Shown: piece by piece, positions 36,521 through 44,850 of the stretch | Layout of the letters: every line of letters starts with the position of its first letter | How positions within the stretch are numbered: the first letter of the stretch is position 1 | Origin: Chloroflexota bacterium | GTDB taxonomy: Bacteria; Chloroflexota; Ktedonobacteria; Ktedonobacterales; Ktedonobacteraceae | Length of the DNA: 61,511 nucleotides | Direction: 5' to 3' | NCBI GenBank assembly: GCA_902810755.1 | Contig: CADDYT010000015.1 | Coordinates: forward strand, 1-61,511 | Notes under the pieces: generated by a model | What the model was told of the DNA's origin: nothing | Database searches by the model: none | The model's input: only the letters and a program-made list of their open reading frames with translations | Made by a program: the position numbers and the translations under genes

Positions 36521-36549
36521 TTGAGTTACGCGCGCCGAACAGGTATAAT
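36521..36549 (+). promoter_or_regulatory. promoter of the acyl-CoA ligase gene
   Basis: TTGAGT (36521-36526), a 17-bp spacer and the consensus TATAAT (36544-36549). The start codon at 36622 is about 70 bp further on. The rest of the 36257-36620 gap has no gene and must also carry the leftward KGG gene promoter. Confidence 0.7.
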
Positions 36550-36621
36550 AGGGAAAAGCCGTCTGGCACAGGTACAGGTATGCTCAACATTTGGATGCAT
36601 CACTTCATTGAGGAGGGTCGT

Positions 36622-38250
36622 ATGCAAGGTTTGATGATGGACTATCCCCTGACGTTGCACCATGCGTTTGATCGCGCCGTGCGTCTGTTTTCCCGCAAGG
36701 AGGTTGTAACGCAGACCGATGGAGCGCCACATCGCTATACCTATGGCGATTGGGGGAAGCGCACGATCCAACTGGCGAACGCGCTGAAAAGTGCGGGCGT
36801 GGAGCAGGGAGATCGCATCGCCACGTTTGCCTGGAACACGTATCGTCACCTGGAGTTGTATTTTGCCATTCCCTGTATTGGCGCGGTGTTGCACACCCTC
36901 AACATTCGCCTCTTCGCCGACCAGCTCGACTACATCATCAACAACGCCGAAGATAAAATCATCTTCATCGATGGCGACCTGGTGCCGCTGCTGGAACAAC
37001 TGGCTGACGGGCTGAAGAGCGTGAAGCTCTACGTTATCATGGGTGAAGCGCCCAACGCGACGGGCAAGCTCCAGCCCTCGGTGGATTACGAGACCTTCAT
37101 CGGCGACCAGCCGCAAACCATCGAATGGCCGAAGTTCGATGAGAACACTGCCGCCGCCATGTGCTACACTTCTGGCACGACGGGCAACCCCAAAGGTGTC
37201 GTCTACAGCCACCGTTCCATTTTCCTGCACTCGATGGGCGTTGGCCTCGCCGATGGCCCCGGCATGTGCGAGCAGGATGTCGTTTTCCCTGTCGTGCCGA
37301 TGTTCCATGCCAACGCCTGGGGTTTCCCACACGCCGCCGTGATGGTGGGCGCAAAGCTCGTCCTGCCCGGTCGCTACATGGACCCGATGCGGGTGGCGCA
37401 ATTGATGGCCGATGAGCGCGTCACGCTTGGCGGCGGGGTGCCGACGATCTGGATTGGTCTGTTGAACCTGCTCGGCAGAAACGACTTCGACCTCTCTTCC
37501 CTGCGCGCTATCTACTGTGGCGGCTCCGCTGTGCCGCAGGCGTTGATCGAGGGCCTGCAAAAACACAACATCAACATCGTGCAGGCGTGGGGCATGACCG
37601 AAACCTCACCGCTGGCCTCCGTCTCCAAACTGCGCAGCTACCAGCACGAACTGCCGCCGGAGGAACAATTCCGCATTCGCGCGCGGCAGGGAACGGTCAT
37701 ACCGGGCGTCGAATTCCGCGTGGTGGACGTAGAGACAGGCAAAGAAGTTCCCTGGGATAACAAGAGCTTCGGCGAATTGCAGGTGCGCGGCCCCTGGATT
37801 GCTCGCGCCTACTACGCCGACGACGAATCGAGCGCGAAATTTGCCGAAGGCTGGCTGCGCACCGGCGACGTGGCCGTCGTCGACGGGGACGGCAGCATCC
37901 AGCTGGTCGACCGCACCAAAGACCTGGTCAAGTCCGGCGGCGAATGGATCTCCTCCGTCGAGCTGGAAAGCCTGATTATGGGCCATCCTAAAGTGCTGGA
38001 AGCCTGCGTCATCGGCGTCCCCCATCCCAGATGGTCAGAGCGTCCCGTCGCCTGTGTCGTCGCCAAACCCGACTACGAGGGCCAGATCACAAAAGAGGAA
38101 ATCCTCGACTACCTGCGCCCTCGCGTCGCTAAATGGTGGCTCCCCGACGACGTCCTCTTCATCGACGCCATCCCCAAAACCAGCGTCGGCAAATTCGACA
38201 AAAAAGTCCTGCGCAGCCGCTACGCGATGTACACACCCTCTGAGGCGTAG
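36622..38250 (+). CDS. AMP-dependent fatty acyl-CoA ligase
   Basis: 542 residues from the ATG at 36622, chosen for the GAGGAGG site. An ANL-superfamily enzyme: P-loop MCYTSGTTGNPKGVVYSHRS near residue 176, the A5 motif WGMTETSPLAS, the A8 motif WLRTGDVAVVDGDG, VDRTKDLVKSGGEWISSVEL, and the C-terminal Lys in PKTSVGKFDKK. It activates a carboxylic acid as an acyl-AMP and then as a CoA thioester. Medium/long-chain fatty acids are the usual substrates. No other fatty acid genes are adjacent. Confidence 0.9.
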   Translation: MQGLMMDYPLTLHHAFDRAVRLFSRKEVVTQTDGAPHRYTYGDWGKRTIQLANALKSAGVEQGDRIATFAWNTYRHLELYFAIPCIGAVLHTLNIRLFADQLDYIINNAEDKIIFIDGDLVPLLEQLADGLKSVKLYVIMGEAPNATGKLQPSVDYETFIGDQPQTIEWPKFDENTAAAMCYTSGTTGNPKGVVYSHRSIFLHSMGVGLADGPGMCEQDVVFPVVPMFHANAWGFPHAAVMVGAKLVLPGRYMDPMRVAQLMADERVTLGGGVPTIWIGLLNLLGRNDFDLSSLRAIYCGGSAVPQALIEGLQKHNINIVQAWGMTETSPLASVSKLRSYQHELPPEEQFRIRARQGTVIPGVEFRVVDVETGKEVPWDNKSFGELQVRGPWIARAYYADDESSAKFAEGWLRTGDVAVVDGDGSIQLVDRTKDLVKSGGEWISSVELESLIMGHPKVLEACVIGVPHPRWSERPVACVVAKPDYEGQITKEEILDYLRPRVAKWWLPDDVLFIDAIPKTSVGKFDKKVLRSRYAMYTPSEA

Positions 38251-38270
38251 TTTAGAGAGCTGAGAAGGAC

Positions 38271-38317
38271 AATGGATGGTTCCAGAGCTTGCATAGAGAA
38301 GCGCGGAGCCATCCATT
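38271..38317. terminator. hairpin after the acyl-CoA ligase gene
   Basis: AATGGATGG-T-TCC at 38271-38283 pairs with 38305-38317 through one mismatch and a 21-base loop, 20 bp after the stop codon. No T run follows. It may slow or end transcription before the next gene at 38378. Confidence 0.45.
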
Positions 38318-38377
38318 ATCTGAGTTACAGGGCTTTTTACAGCACTTAAAACTACTCAAAACTGTAGGAGAGTACCT

Positions 38378-38914
38378 ATGTTTGACGAAAGCATAGATGA
38401 AACGCATTACTGGAAAGACCCGATAGACATAACAAAAGAGCAATGGATGTTTCTTCTGGAAGATGGAAGTATCATAAGAGAGAAAGATATTCAATTGCTC
38501 AAGTTGATATTCGCCAGAAAGAGTTGTATGGCGACGGCTGGCCAGTTAGCTAATGAACTCCATATGCCTCATCATGGTCCTATTAATCTTCAGGTTGGGC
38601 GCCTGGGGAAGCGGATAGTAACGGCCCTCAACATTCAAGCCCCTGAGCAAAAGTATGGGGAGGGGGTGAACTGGTGGCATGTTCCTTTCTGGGGAGTGAG
38701 TACAAAGAAAGGATATTACTGGATTCTGCGGCCAGAGTTAAAAGAAGCAATGAGCGAATTATATGTTGCAGACGAAGTGCGCATCCCGGAAGAGGTAGGT
38801 GTGGAAAGCGATGAAGACCTGTACGAGGGCGCAAAGAAGCAGATATATGTGAATAGCTATGAAAGAAATCCCGTTGCCAGAGAGCGTTGTATAAAGCTTC
38901 ATGGGTGTAAGTAG
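38378..38914 (+). CDS. McrA-type HNH endonuclease, truncated before the HNH domain
   Basis: 178 residues behind a TAGGAGAG site. The N-terminal part has the head-domain style of McrA-like enzymes (LLKLIFARKSCMATAGQLAN, then a GYYWILRPELKEAM segment). The chain ends YVNSYERNPVARERCIKLHG-C-K and stops. In complete family members that phrase leads straight into the CxxC and HHL motifs of the HNH nuclease, so the stop removes the catalytic domain. No HNH sequence is found in any frame before the next gene. The remaining protein might still bind DNA. Confidence 0.6.
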   Translation: MFDESIDETHYWKDPIDITKEQWMFLLEDGSIIREKDIQLLKLIFARKSCMATAGQLANELHMPHHGPINLQVGRLGKRIVTALNIQAPEQKYGEGVNWWHVPFWGVSTKKGYYWILRPELKEAMSELYVADEVRIPEEVGVESDEDLYEGAKKQIYVNSYERNPVARERCIKLHGCK

Positions 38915-38959
38915 TATCAATCTTGAACATGTAGACTACAGTCAGGGAGGGAAGGCATC

Positions 38960-40597
38960 TTACACCCCCACCTCAAACAGCTTGCACAGCAATTGCGTCG
39001 TAAATACCAGCATTAACTCTCTGGCAACTGTCCCTGCCTGCTTGCCTGCTCTCAACAGTTCCTGCACGGCTTCTACATCAAAAATGCCCGTCGCTTGCAA
39101 TGCCTCTGGTGAAAGGGTTTGTTGCAGGAGTTCGGATTGTTCGATGTCTAGCAGCGATTGTGTAGGTATCATCTGCTGTGCTTGCACGTGGTGTTCCATT
39201 ACCAGATCGGCAGGGAAGTAGCGTTTTGCCAGTTCGTTGAGGATGGTTTGTCGGGATGTGCCATCCGCGAGGATAGGAGGCAGGCCGGTGAGCAGGCGCG
39301 TGACGTCGGGGATGAGATAGGGAGAGCGCAGGGCGATGTGTTCCTGAGTGGCGAGCTGGTGAGCGGGGCCGATGTGGCGGTCTGGCAGGCGCAGGTGCAG
39401 ATCGAGATAGCGCCATCGCTGCTCCGGCGGCAATTTCTCTGCCTGCCGGGCCAGTTTGCGCGCGTGATGCGTCTCCTCCCAGGGCTGTGCCTCTCGCAGC
39501 AATTGCGCCGCTACCGCCGACCAGATGCGCGAAGCTGATGGCGTCGTTGCTGAAGAGATCATATACGCGTAAGAGTGGAAAACGGATTCCTGTGATATGT
39601 CGGCCTCTGTTGAATGCTGCCTGAACTGCTCTCCTGTGGCGAGCAATGAGGTCGCTCCCTGCCCGGTGAGCGCGACCCTTGCGTCGGTCTCGACGGAGAC
39701 GGTGTGCAGCAATTGATGCCAGGCGAGTTGATAGCTGTCGATGCAGGGAGCCTCCAGCCCCAGCAGTGTGGCGACCCAGAATTCCGGGCGGTCAACGCCG
39801 GTGATGGCTAAAAACGGCAGTTGGTGGGCGTTGGCGAATTGCTCTGCTTTACGCGAGGATTTCCTATAGCCAAGAGAGGCTACAGTAAATGGCGATGCGG
39901 CATTTTGAGCGGCGAGCGCGAATGTGAGAGCGGAGGCGATGTTTCCTCGTGAGAGGGCCGCCAGTTGTTCGTGCGCGGGTAGCAGGGCAGTGATCGTGTT
40001 GTCGAGTATGGTGGAAAACCGGTCGAGAATATCAAGATGTTGAGTTGATGAGGGAGATTCGTCGAAGATATGGTCTGTAGAGGGGTTGACGACGGTTTTA
40101 GAACGCTGCCAGCGCAGGATGGAACCGGCGGGAACAATGTGGATGTCTTGAAAGGCAGTCCAGGGAGCGGGAATGAAGCCGTAGCGCAGGAGGGCAGCAA
40201 GGGCTGGCAGGTGCAGGCGGCGCGGCGCGCCAACCGCGAAGAGGGCCTTGATCTCGCTGGCGAAGAGCAGGTTGCCCTGCGCGGGCCAGTTCTCGATGTA
40301 GTAGAGCGGGTGCGCGCCGGAGAGCGGGCGGCGATAGACGAGCGTGCGCCGATCGGGCGACCAGTCCAGCACGGGCGGCTCGATGCGCTGGCGCGTGGCA
40401 TAGGCCGCGTCGGCGAAGGCCAGCAGCCCGGCCCCCGGCTGCGTTGTCCGCGCTGGTTGCATTTGCTGCTCCGATTGACCTTGCTGGCCCGACTGCCCGG
40501 CGTGCCGTCCCAATACATTCCCCATTGTGAGCAACACCTGTTCGATTACTTCCTGTGGCACCTGCTCTCCCGTAAGCCACCCTGCAAGCACTGGCAT
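38960..40597 (-). CDS. asparagine synthase-like protein with degenerate active sites
   Basis: 545 residues with the AsnB layout: an N-terminal glutaminase-like half (RPLSGAHPLYYIE, NLLFASEIKALFA, RYGFIPAPWTAFQDIHIVPA) and a C-terminal synthase half (SPYLIPDVTRLL). The N-terminus MPVLAGW lacks the catalytic Cys2 of MCGI-type enzymes. The ATP motif SGGxDS is replaced by SRGNIAS near 216-222, losing the Asp and second Gly. It therefore cannot work as a normal glutamine-dependent synthetase. It may be a structural homologue or a partner in peptide modification. A C39-like peptidase gene is divergent upstream. Confidence 0.7.
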   Translation of the reverse strand: MPVLAGWLTGEQVPQEVIEQVLLTMGNVLGRHAGQSGQQGQSEQQMQPARTTQPGAGLLAFADAAYATRQRIEPPVLDWSPDRRTLVYRRPLSGAHPLYYIENWPAQGNLLFASEIKALFAVGAPRRLHLPALAALLRYGFIPAPWTAFQDIHIVPAGSILRWQRSKTVVNPSTDHIFDESPSSTQHLDILDRFSTILDNTITALLPAHEQLAALSRGNIASALTFALAAQNAASPFTVASLGYRKSSRKAEQFANAHQLPFLAITGVDRPEFWVATLLGLEAPCIDSYQLAWHQLLHTVSVETDARVALTGQGATSLLATGEQFRQHSTEADISQESVFHSYAYMISSATTPSASRIWSAVAAQLLREAQPWEETHHARKLARQAEKLPPEQRWRYLDLHLRLPDRHIGPAHQLATQEHIALRSPYLIPDVTRLLTGLPPILADGTSRQTILNELAKRYFPADLVMEHHVQAQQMIPTQSLLDIEQSELLQQTLSPEALQATGIFDVEAVQELLRAGKQAGTVARELMLVFTTQLLCKLFEVGV

Positions 40598-40772
40598 AAT
40601 GTAATTCTCCCTTTCATTGTTGCGACGACGCTCCTCATTCTATGTCCCCTGTCGGTTGATAGCAAGTATTCTCCATGCCTGATGGGAAAACCGTCCCCTC
40701 CGGCCTGGTCATTCTATAAAACAGCACCGCCGACATGTCATGTCGTAAAAACGTGGCCCCAACGTGTCATGC

Positions 40773-40848
40773 TGAGCGCGAGTGAAGCATCTGCGGTGAA
40801 CAAGCAGAGGGCATGGCAAGAGCAGATGCTTCCCCTTCGCTGCACTCA
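40773..40848. repeat. imperfect inverted repeat with GAAGCATCTGC core
   Basis: TGAGCGCGAGTGAAGCATCTGC at 40773-40794 is mirrored at 40822-40848 with a 5-base insertion and a few mismatches. Phrases like TCATGCTGAGCG...GAAGCATCT recur in intergenic DNA of many bacteria, including this group, so this is probably a dispersed palindromic repeat. The rest of the 467-bp gap holds no gene apart from the promoter at its right end. Confidence 0.55.
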
Positions 40849-40965
40849 GGGCTAACGGCTCATTGCCGCTCCGCATAACAGGGGAAGGGGCTTTTTTACG
40901 ATATGCTGGGGGGAATGGTTTTTGAACATATATTCCAGGAAATGAGCAAAAATGGCACAAAACGC

Positions 40966-40994
40966 TTGCCAGAGAGAGATGGTAATGGTACAAT
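40966..40994 (+). promoter_or_regulatory. promoter of the C39-like peptidase gene
   Basis: TTGCCA (40966-40971), a 17-bp spacer and TACAAT (40989-40994). The coding start at 41065 is 70 bp downstream. Both boxes are close to consensus. Confidence 0.65.
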
Positions 40995-41064
40995 ATGCAC
41001 CAGATTGATGCGTTTTGCGGTTATTTTGTTGTGAATGTGTTAGAGGTATCGGGAGCCAGAACAC

Positions 41065-42039
41065 ATGCAGGCCGGTGTTGCTCCCTCTAGACTTCAGGAG
41101 TCTGTACAGATGGTCGGCGTTCTGCTGCTCGCGCTGCTGGCTATTTCCCTTGCTGTGGTCGTGCTTGGCTATGTCCTTTCGTGGCGTACTCAAGCCCAGG
41201 AACGAGAACGCTATAGTATTTATGCTGCTGATCGCAGTACGCCGTCCGTTATGATTCCCCGGCGCGCGCGGCGGGTTACGACTGAGAGCGCGTTGAGCGC
41301 GAGTACAGATTTCTCCTTTTCCGGCATTGTCGGCGGCATTTTGCGCCCCCGATTGAACAATCCAACTTCGCTCATGGGTCTGGGGCTGGTACTCATCACC
41401 CTGCTGCTGTTTGGCATGATCATTTTACGAACCTTGCTGCCCGGTATTTCGCTGATTGCTGCCGCACTGCCATTCACCCAGCCTGTTGCTACTGCTCAGC
41501 CCACTCCCGATCCTTTGCAGCAAGCCTCGACCGCCTCACAGAAACTGGTGCGTATCAGCCAGCTTGACCCGGCGCAATACAGTTCTAAGCAGGAATACAA
41601 TCTCTGGGCCTACTCTGCCTGCTCCACTGCGGCACTGACCGAAGTGATTAACGCTTACGGGCATCATTACCGCATCACCGATATCTTGAAGGTTGAGGCT
41701 GGCATAGGGGCCATCACGCCGCAACTGGGCCTGCTACAGGATGCAGGGGTTGCGCAGACGGCCTCTCACTTCGGCTTTACGACTATCTGGGGCCATCAAT
41801 TCTCGCTCAATCAGATCATCGATATTGCCAGTAAGGGGCGGCCCGTCATCGTCAGTTTTCCGCCGGGCAGATATCCAGATGGAAACGGCCATCTCGTCGT
41901 TGTGACCGGTGGCGATAGCAAGTATGTCTACATTGCCGACTCATCCATCTTCAATCGCCATTCGCTGACACATGCGACATTTCTCAGCTGGTGGGGTGGC
42001 TTCGCGGCTATCCTTGTTCCTCAGAGCCGGAGCAAATAA
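41065..42039 (+). CDS. C39-like peptidase with two membrane helices
   Basis: 324 residues. Helix one (VGVLLLALLAISLAVVVLGYVLSW) and helix two (LGLVLITLLLFGMIIL) flank a basic loop. The C-terminal 180 residues are a papain-like C39 domain: catalytic Cys in AYSACSTAALTEVINAYG, His in GNGHLVVVTGGD, Asp in VYIADSSI. C39 enzymes often cut leader peptides, but there is no ABC transporter part here. The topology puts the catalytic domain and the N-terminus on the same side, probably outside for the domain if helix two is an anchor. The substrate is unknown. Confidence 0.75.
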   Translation: MQAGVAPSRLQESVQMVGVLLLALLAISLAVVVLGYVLSWRTQAQERERYSIYAADRSTPSVMIPRRARRVTTESALSASTDFSFSGIVGGILRPRLNNPTSLMGLGLVLITLLLFGMIILRTLLPGISLIAAALPFTQPVATAQPTPDPLQQASTASQKLVRISQLDPAQYSSKQEYNLWAYSACSTAALTEVINAYGHHYRITDILKVEAGIGAITPQLGLLQDAGVAQTASHFGFTTIWGHQFSLNQIIDIASKGRPVIVSFPPGRYPDGNGHLVVVTGGDSKYVYIADSSIFNRHSLTHATFLSWWGGFAAILVPQSRSK

Positions 42040-42101
42040 CACGCGGGCGATCTCCTCCAATCACGCTCAACGGTTCGGGGAACTTTGTCCACTTCTCGCA
42101 C

Positions 42102-42896
42102 TCACCTGACCCCGATACGCACCCGGTAACTCCAGTACCAGGGGATAGGTTCGGACCCCATCAACTGGAACGCTGTTCGGGCGAGGCGATCAAGCCCGAT
42201 CTCCTGTTCGGTGAACTGGAACCGGCTGCTGAATGCGCTGCTCTGCATCATCTCAAGAAAGCGCGTCGCGTCTCCCTGCTCGATATGATGCAGCAGCACC
42301 TCGCGAGTGAAGCGGAAGTGGCCGCTCTCGCGCAGGGGTTCGAGGGATTTGTTCTTCGGCCAGATCGTAAAACTCTGAGCCAGCCCTCGCTTCCGAACAA
42401 GCTCCACTAAGCGCAGATTGCCCTCCTGAGCGAGCCGGTCAAGTTCCCAGTGGATTGCTGGCGGCGAATCATAGTCATAGGCGGCAAAGAGTCCGCCAGG
42501 CCGCAGGATGCGAGCGATCTCGGCCAGCGTCGTAGTCGGCTCCATCCAGTGGAAGGATTGGGCGGCAGTGACGATATCCGCGCAGCCATCAGGCAGGCCC
42601 GTCTGATGAGCAACCCCCTCCCGATACTCGATATGGGCCGTATAGGGATGGCCTTCAAGGTTGCGCAGGGCTTCCTGGCGCATATCGGCGTTGGGTTCAA
42701 TTCCGATTACTTGCTCGGCCCGCTCACCCCAGATCGCGGTGGAGAGGCCGGTGCCGCTGCCCAGATCCACCACCAGGACGGGACGCGGCGTGTCAATCAA
42801 CTGTGTCAGCAGATCGAGCAAGGCCGGCGGCGGCGTCGGGCGCGCCCGGTCGTAGCGGCTGGCTTTGCCGGTCCAGATGTCACTGGTTTCTGTCAT
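42102..42896 (-). CDS. class I SAM-dependent methyltransferase
   Basis: 264 residues. Motif I VLVVDLGSGTGLS near residue 40 and the acidic post-motif VIGIEPNADM bind SAM. QSFHWMEPTTTLAEIARILRPGG is the methyltransferase-11 style centre. The substrate is unknown; the C-terminal half suggests a small molecule. Its start lies inside the end of the upstream ribbon-helix-helix gene (17-bp overlap), so it is probably translated by coupling. Confidence 0.85.
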   Translation of the reverse strand: MTETSDIWTGKASRYDRARPTPPPALLDLLTQLIDTPRPVLVVDLGSGTGLSTAIWGERAEQVIGIEPNADMRQEALRNLEGHPYTAHIEYREGVAHQTGLPDGCADIVTAAQSFHWMEPTTTLAEIARILRPGGLFAAYDYDSPPAIHWELDRLAQEGNLRLVELVRKRGLAQSFTIWPKNKSLEPLRESGHFRFTREVLLHHIEQGDATRFLEMMQSSAFSSRFQFTEQEIGLDRLARTAFQLMGSEPIPWYWSYRVRIGVR

Positions 42897-43089
42897 GCTG
42901 CTCCTCCTTTGCGGCGGTCTTTCCCTCTGTTACCTCCTGCGCCAGCGCCTGGGCCATGACGCGCAAGCGGCGAATTTCGGCCACCGTGCCATAGACTTTC
43001 TCGACCAGTTCCCGGTTGGCTTCGAGGCCGACGTGGATGAGCCAGGACGCTGCGTCGCTGCGGTTGTTGCGAATACCTGCCTCGATCAA
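42880..43089 (-). CDS. ribbon-helix-helix DNA-binding protein, 5' end uncertain
   Basis: The frame holds a clear RHH domain: N-V-V-T-C-R-I-D-D as the beta strand, then DLDAIDALIEAGIRNNRSDA and ASWLIHVGLEAN, then a coiled tail. The canonical start in frame is only the TTG at 43089, which would lose the beta strand. The strand is in frame up to 43149 without ATG, GTG or TTG. One extra A in the run at 43142-43146 would join it to the ATG at 43158-43160 (M-F-R-K-L-K-N-N-V-V). So the true gene is probably 42880-43160 with a frame lesion. It overlaps the methyltransferase gene. Confidence 0.6.
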   Translation of the reverse strand: MIEAGIRNNRSDAASWLIHVGLEANRELVEKVYGTVAEIRRLRVMAQALAQEVTEGKTAAKEEQHDRNQ

Positions 43090-43145
43090 GGCATCGATAG
43101 CATCCAGGTCGCGGTCATCGATGCGGCAGGTGACGACGTTATTTT

Positions 43146-43178
43146 TAGTTTACGGAACATGTCAATGGCTGTAAACTA
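43146..43178. promoter_or_regulatory. 8-bp dyad around the RHH gene start
   Basis: TAGTTTAC (43146-43153) and GTAAACTA (43171-43178) are exact complements 17 bp apart. A minus-strand TTGACA lies between them (43159-43164). This is where an autoregulatory operator for the RHH protein would be expected. Confidence 0.5.
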
Positions 43179-43191
43179 CGAATCCGGTGCG

Positions 43192-43812
43192 TTATGTGCA
43201 ATTCTGGAGCCACCGAGCGATACTTTCCGCTGTCTGCTCTATAGACTGCCCCGTAATATCCAGCAGCGTCATGGGTGGCTGTGTCGTATCGGCATGTTCT
43301 TTGAGCCAGCGAGTGAAGTCGAGCATGCTGGCGATGAATGCCTCGTTGCTCGACCGACGCCAGGCGGGGCGGTCGAGCAGGCGTTGGATCAGTGTTTCGT
43401 CGGAGCAGATGAGGGCGAGGTAATGAATGGCGCTGAAATAGCGGCGGTAAGGACTGGCTTCCAGCTTACCGGGCAGGGTAGTGCCGAAGAGAACGACGGG
43501 ATGCCCGCTCTGGTTGATGGCTACGGCCATGCTGAGCCAGACGTTCCAGTAGCTTCTGTAATCATCTTCGGGTGTTGCAGGGACGTGACCCCACAGGATG
43601 TCGCTATCCAGGCAGACATAGCGGGGCAGTTGTGGCGCGAGTTCGATGCTGAGAGTGGATTTGCCCACGCCGCTGGGGCCGGTGATGATGAAGAGGGGAA
43701 GCTGGCGAAACGGGTGTTTGTGGCCACAGTGGGGACAGATGGCGCAAGGCCCGGTGGGGTCTATGGCCTGCTCGTCTGACCAGAAGCCGCATTGCTGGCA
43801 GATGTTGAACAT
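43192..43812 (-). CDS. P-loop kinase-like ATPase with N-terminal zinc ribbon
   Basis: 206 residues. Two Cys pairs (CQQCG and CPHCG) form a zinc ribbon in the first 35 residues. The ATP loop GPSGVGKST follows near residue 47. YVCLDSDILWG resembles the substrate Asp of nucleoside or small-molecule kinases. A late DITGQSIEQT segment could hold the adenine region. The substrate is unknown. It is the last gene of the rpsU-ybeY-dgkA group, 22 bp after dgkA. Confidence 0.75.
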   Translation of the reverse strand: MFNICQQCGFWSDEQAIDPTGPCAICPHCGHKHPFRQLPLFIITGPSGVGKSTLSIELAPQLPRYVCLDSDILWGHVPATPEDDYRSYWNVWLSMAVAINQSGHPVVLFGTTLPGKLEASPYRRYFSAIHYLALICSDETLIQRLLDRPAWRRSSNEAFIASMLDFTRWLKEHADTTQPPMTLLDITGQSIEQTAESIARWLQNCT

Positions 43813-43834
43813 GGGCTGCTCCTGTCCAGTCTGG

Positions 43835-44248
43835 TTAGCGGTGAAAAAGGGCGATGATGTGTGGCAGGAAGATGAGCAGGCCGATGATGACGGAGATGAT
43901 GGCGCTGAAGAGGACGGCCCCGGCGGCTACATCTTTGGCGACTTTGGCGATGGGGCTGTATTCGGGTGAGGCGAGGTCAACGCAGAGTTCGAGGACGGTG
44001 TTGAACATTTCGGCGGTGAAGACGGCGACGATAGCGAGGAAGACAATGGCAAACTCGACGGGTGAAATGCGCAAGAGGAGCCCTACCAACAAAGCAAGCA
44101 GCGCAATGGAGAGGTGAACTCGCATGTTGCGCTGCGTGCGCAGGGTATACCAGAGGCCGTTGAAGGCATAGCCGAAGCCCGCGATGAATTTAGCCCATTC
44201 GCTTTTGCTTTGCACAGGCTCTTCTTCTGGCCCTGTTGGCAGGCTCAT
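43835..44248 (-). CDS. dgkA: diacylglycerol/undecaprenol kinase family protein
   Basis: 137 residues with three membrane helices. The family signature AEMFNTVLELCVDLA followed by AKVAKDVAAGAVL is intact. In Gram-positive-like bacteria this short form phosphorylates undecaprenol, which feeds peptidoglycan lipid carrier recycling. The order ybeY then dgkA is a well-known conserved pair. The gap to ybeY is 7 bp. Confidence 0.9.
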   Translation of the reverse strand: MSLPTGPEEEPVQSKSEWAKFIAGFGYAFNGLWYTLRTQRNMRVHLSIALLALLVGLLLRISPVEFAIVFLAIVAVFTAEMFNTVLELCVDLASPEYSPIAKVAKDVAAGAVLFSAIISVIIGLLIFLPHIIALFHR

Positions 44249-44255
44249 CGCTCGA

Positions 44256-44837
44256 TTACGCTTTCTGGCCCAGTGATTGTAAAACAGCTTGCTGGATACC
44301 GACCATTGCCTGATAGCCCGCCTCGCTCATGTCGTCGTAGCCGATGAGGTGCAGCACACCGTGCGAGAGCAGGTAGAGTAGTTCGTAGCCTGCGGAATGC
44401 CCGACTGAGGAAGCCTGTCGCTGCACGGTTGGCCAGGAGATGACGACATCGCCCAGGTTTGTCACCAGTTCGGGTGGCGTGACAAACTGCGTCTCTACAC
44501 CCGCTTGCTCTCCCTCCTGCGGCTGCCAGAGCTGCTCGGCGGGCGCGTTGACCAGCGGCCTCTCTAAGAGCGGAAAGGAGAGGACATCTGTGGGCTTGTT
44601 CAACTGGCGATACTGCTTATTCATCTCTTTGATCGTCTCGTCGTTCGTCACCAGCAGGGTCAGCATGACCGGTTCGGATATGCCTGCCGCCTGTAGTGTG
44701 CGTTCGATGGTCTGATCGAGCGGAAGCGTGGCCAGCAATGCCTGTACGCTGGCGTTGGTCTCGTCATTGCCGGTATCCACGTACAATTCCAGCTCGGGAT
44801 GGTCGTTTTGTGTATTTGTCATATCCGTACAACCCAT
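44256..44837 (-). CDS. ybeY: endoribonuclease/rRNA maturation factor YbeY
   Basis: 193 residues. YbeY trims 16S rRNA ends. VLSFPLLE and NLGDVVISWPTVQRQA are typical. The metal motif reads HGVLHLIGYDD, so the third His of the usual HGxLHLxGYDH is Asp here. That may still bind zinc, but it departs from the classic triad. An insertion of about 25 residues (NAPAEQLWQPQEGEQAGVET) precedes the DVVIS strand. The ATG at 44837 has GGAGG 12 bases upstream, and that site can pair with a downstream CCTCCG. Confidence 0.9.
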   Translation of the reverse strand: MGCTDMTNTQNDHPELELYVDTGNDETNASVQALLATLPLDQTIERTLQAAGISEPVMLTLLVTNDETIKEMNKQYRQLNKPTDVLSFPLLERPLVNAPAEQLWQPQEGEQAGVETQFVTPPELVTNLGDVVISWPTVQRQASSVGHSAGYELLYLLSHGVLHLIGYDDMSEAGYQAMVGIQQAVLQSLGQKA

Positions 44838-44850
44838 CTGAAAAAGAATA

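Noticed and set aside
36526..37566. 346-codon open frame on the minus strand
   Set aside because: It is antisense to the acyl-CoA ligase, with His/Val/Asp-rich nonsense and no recognisable domain.
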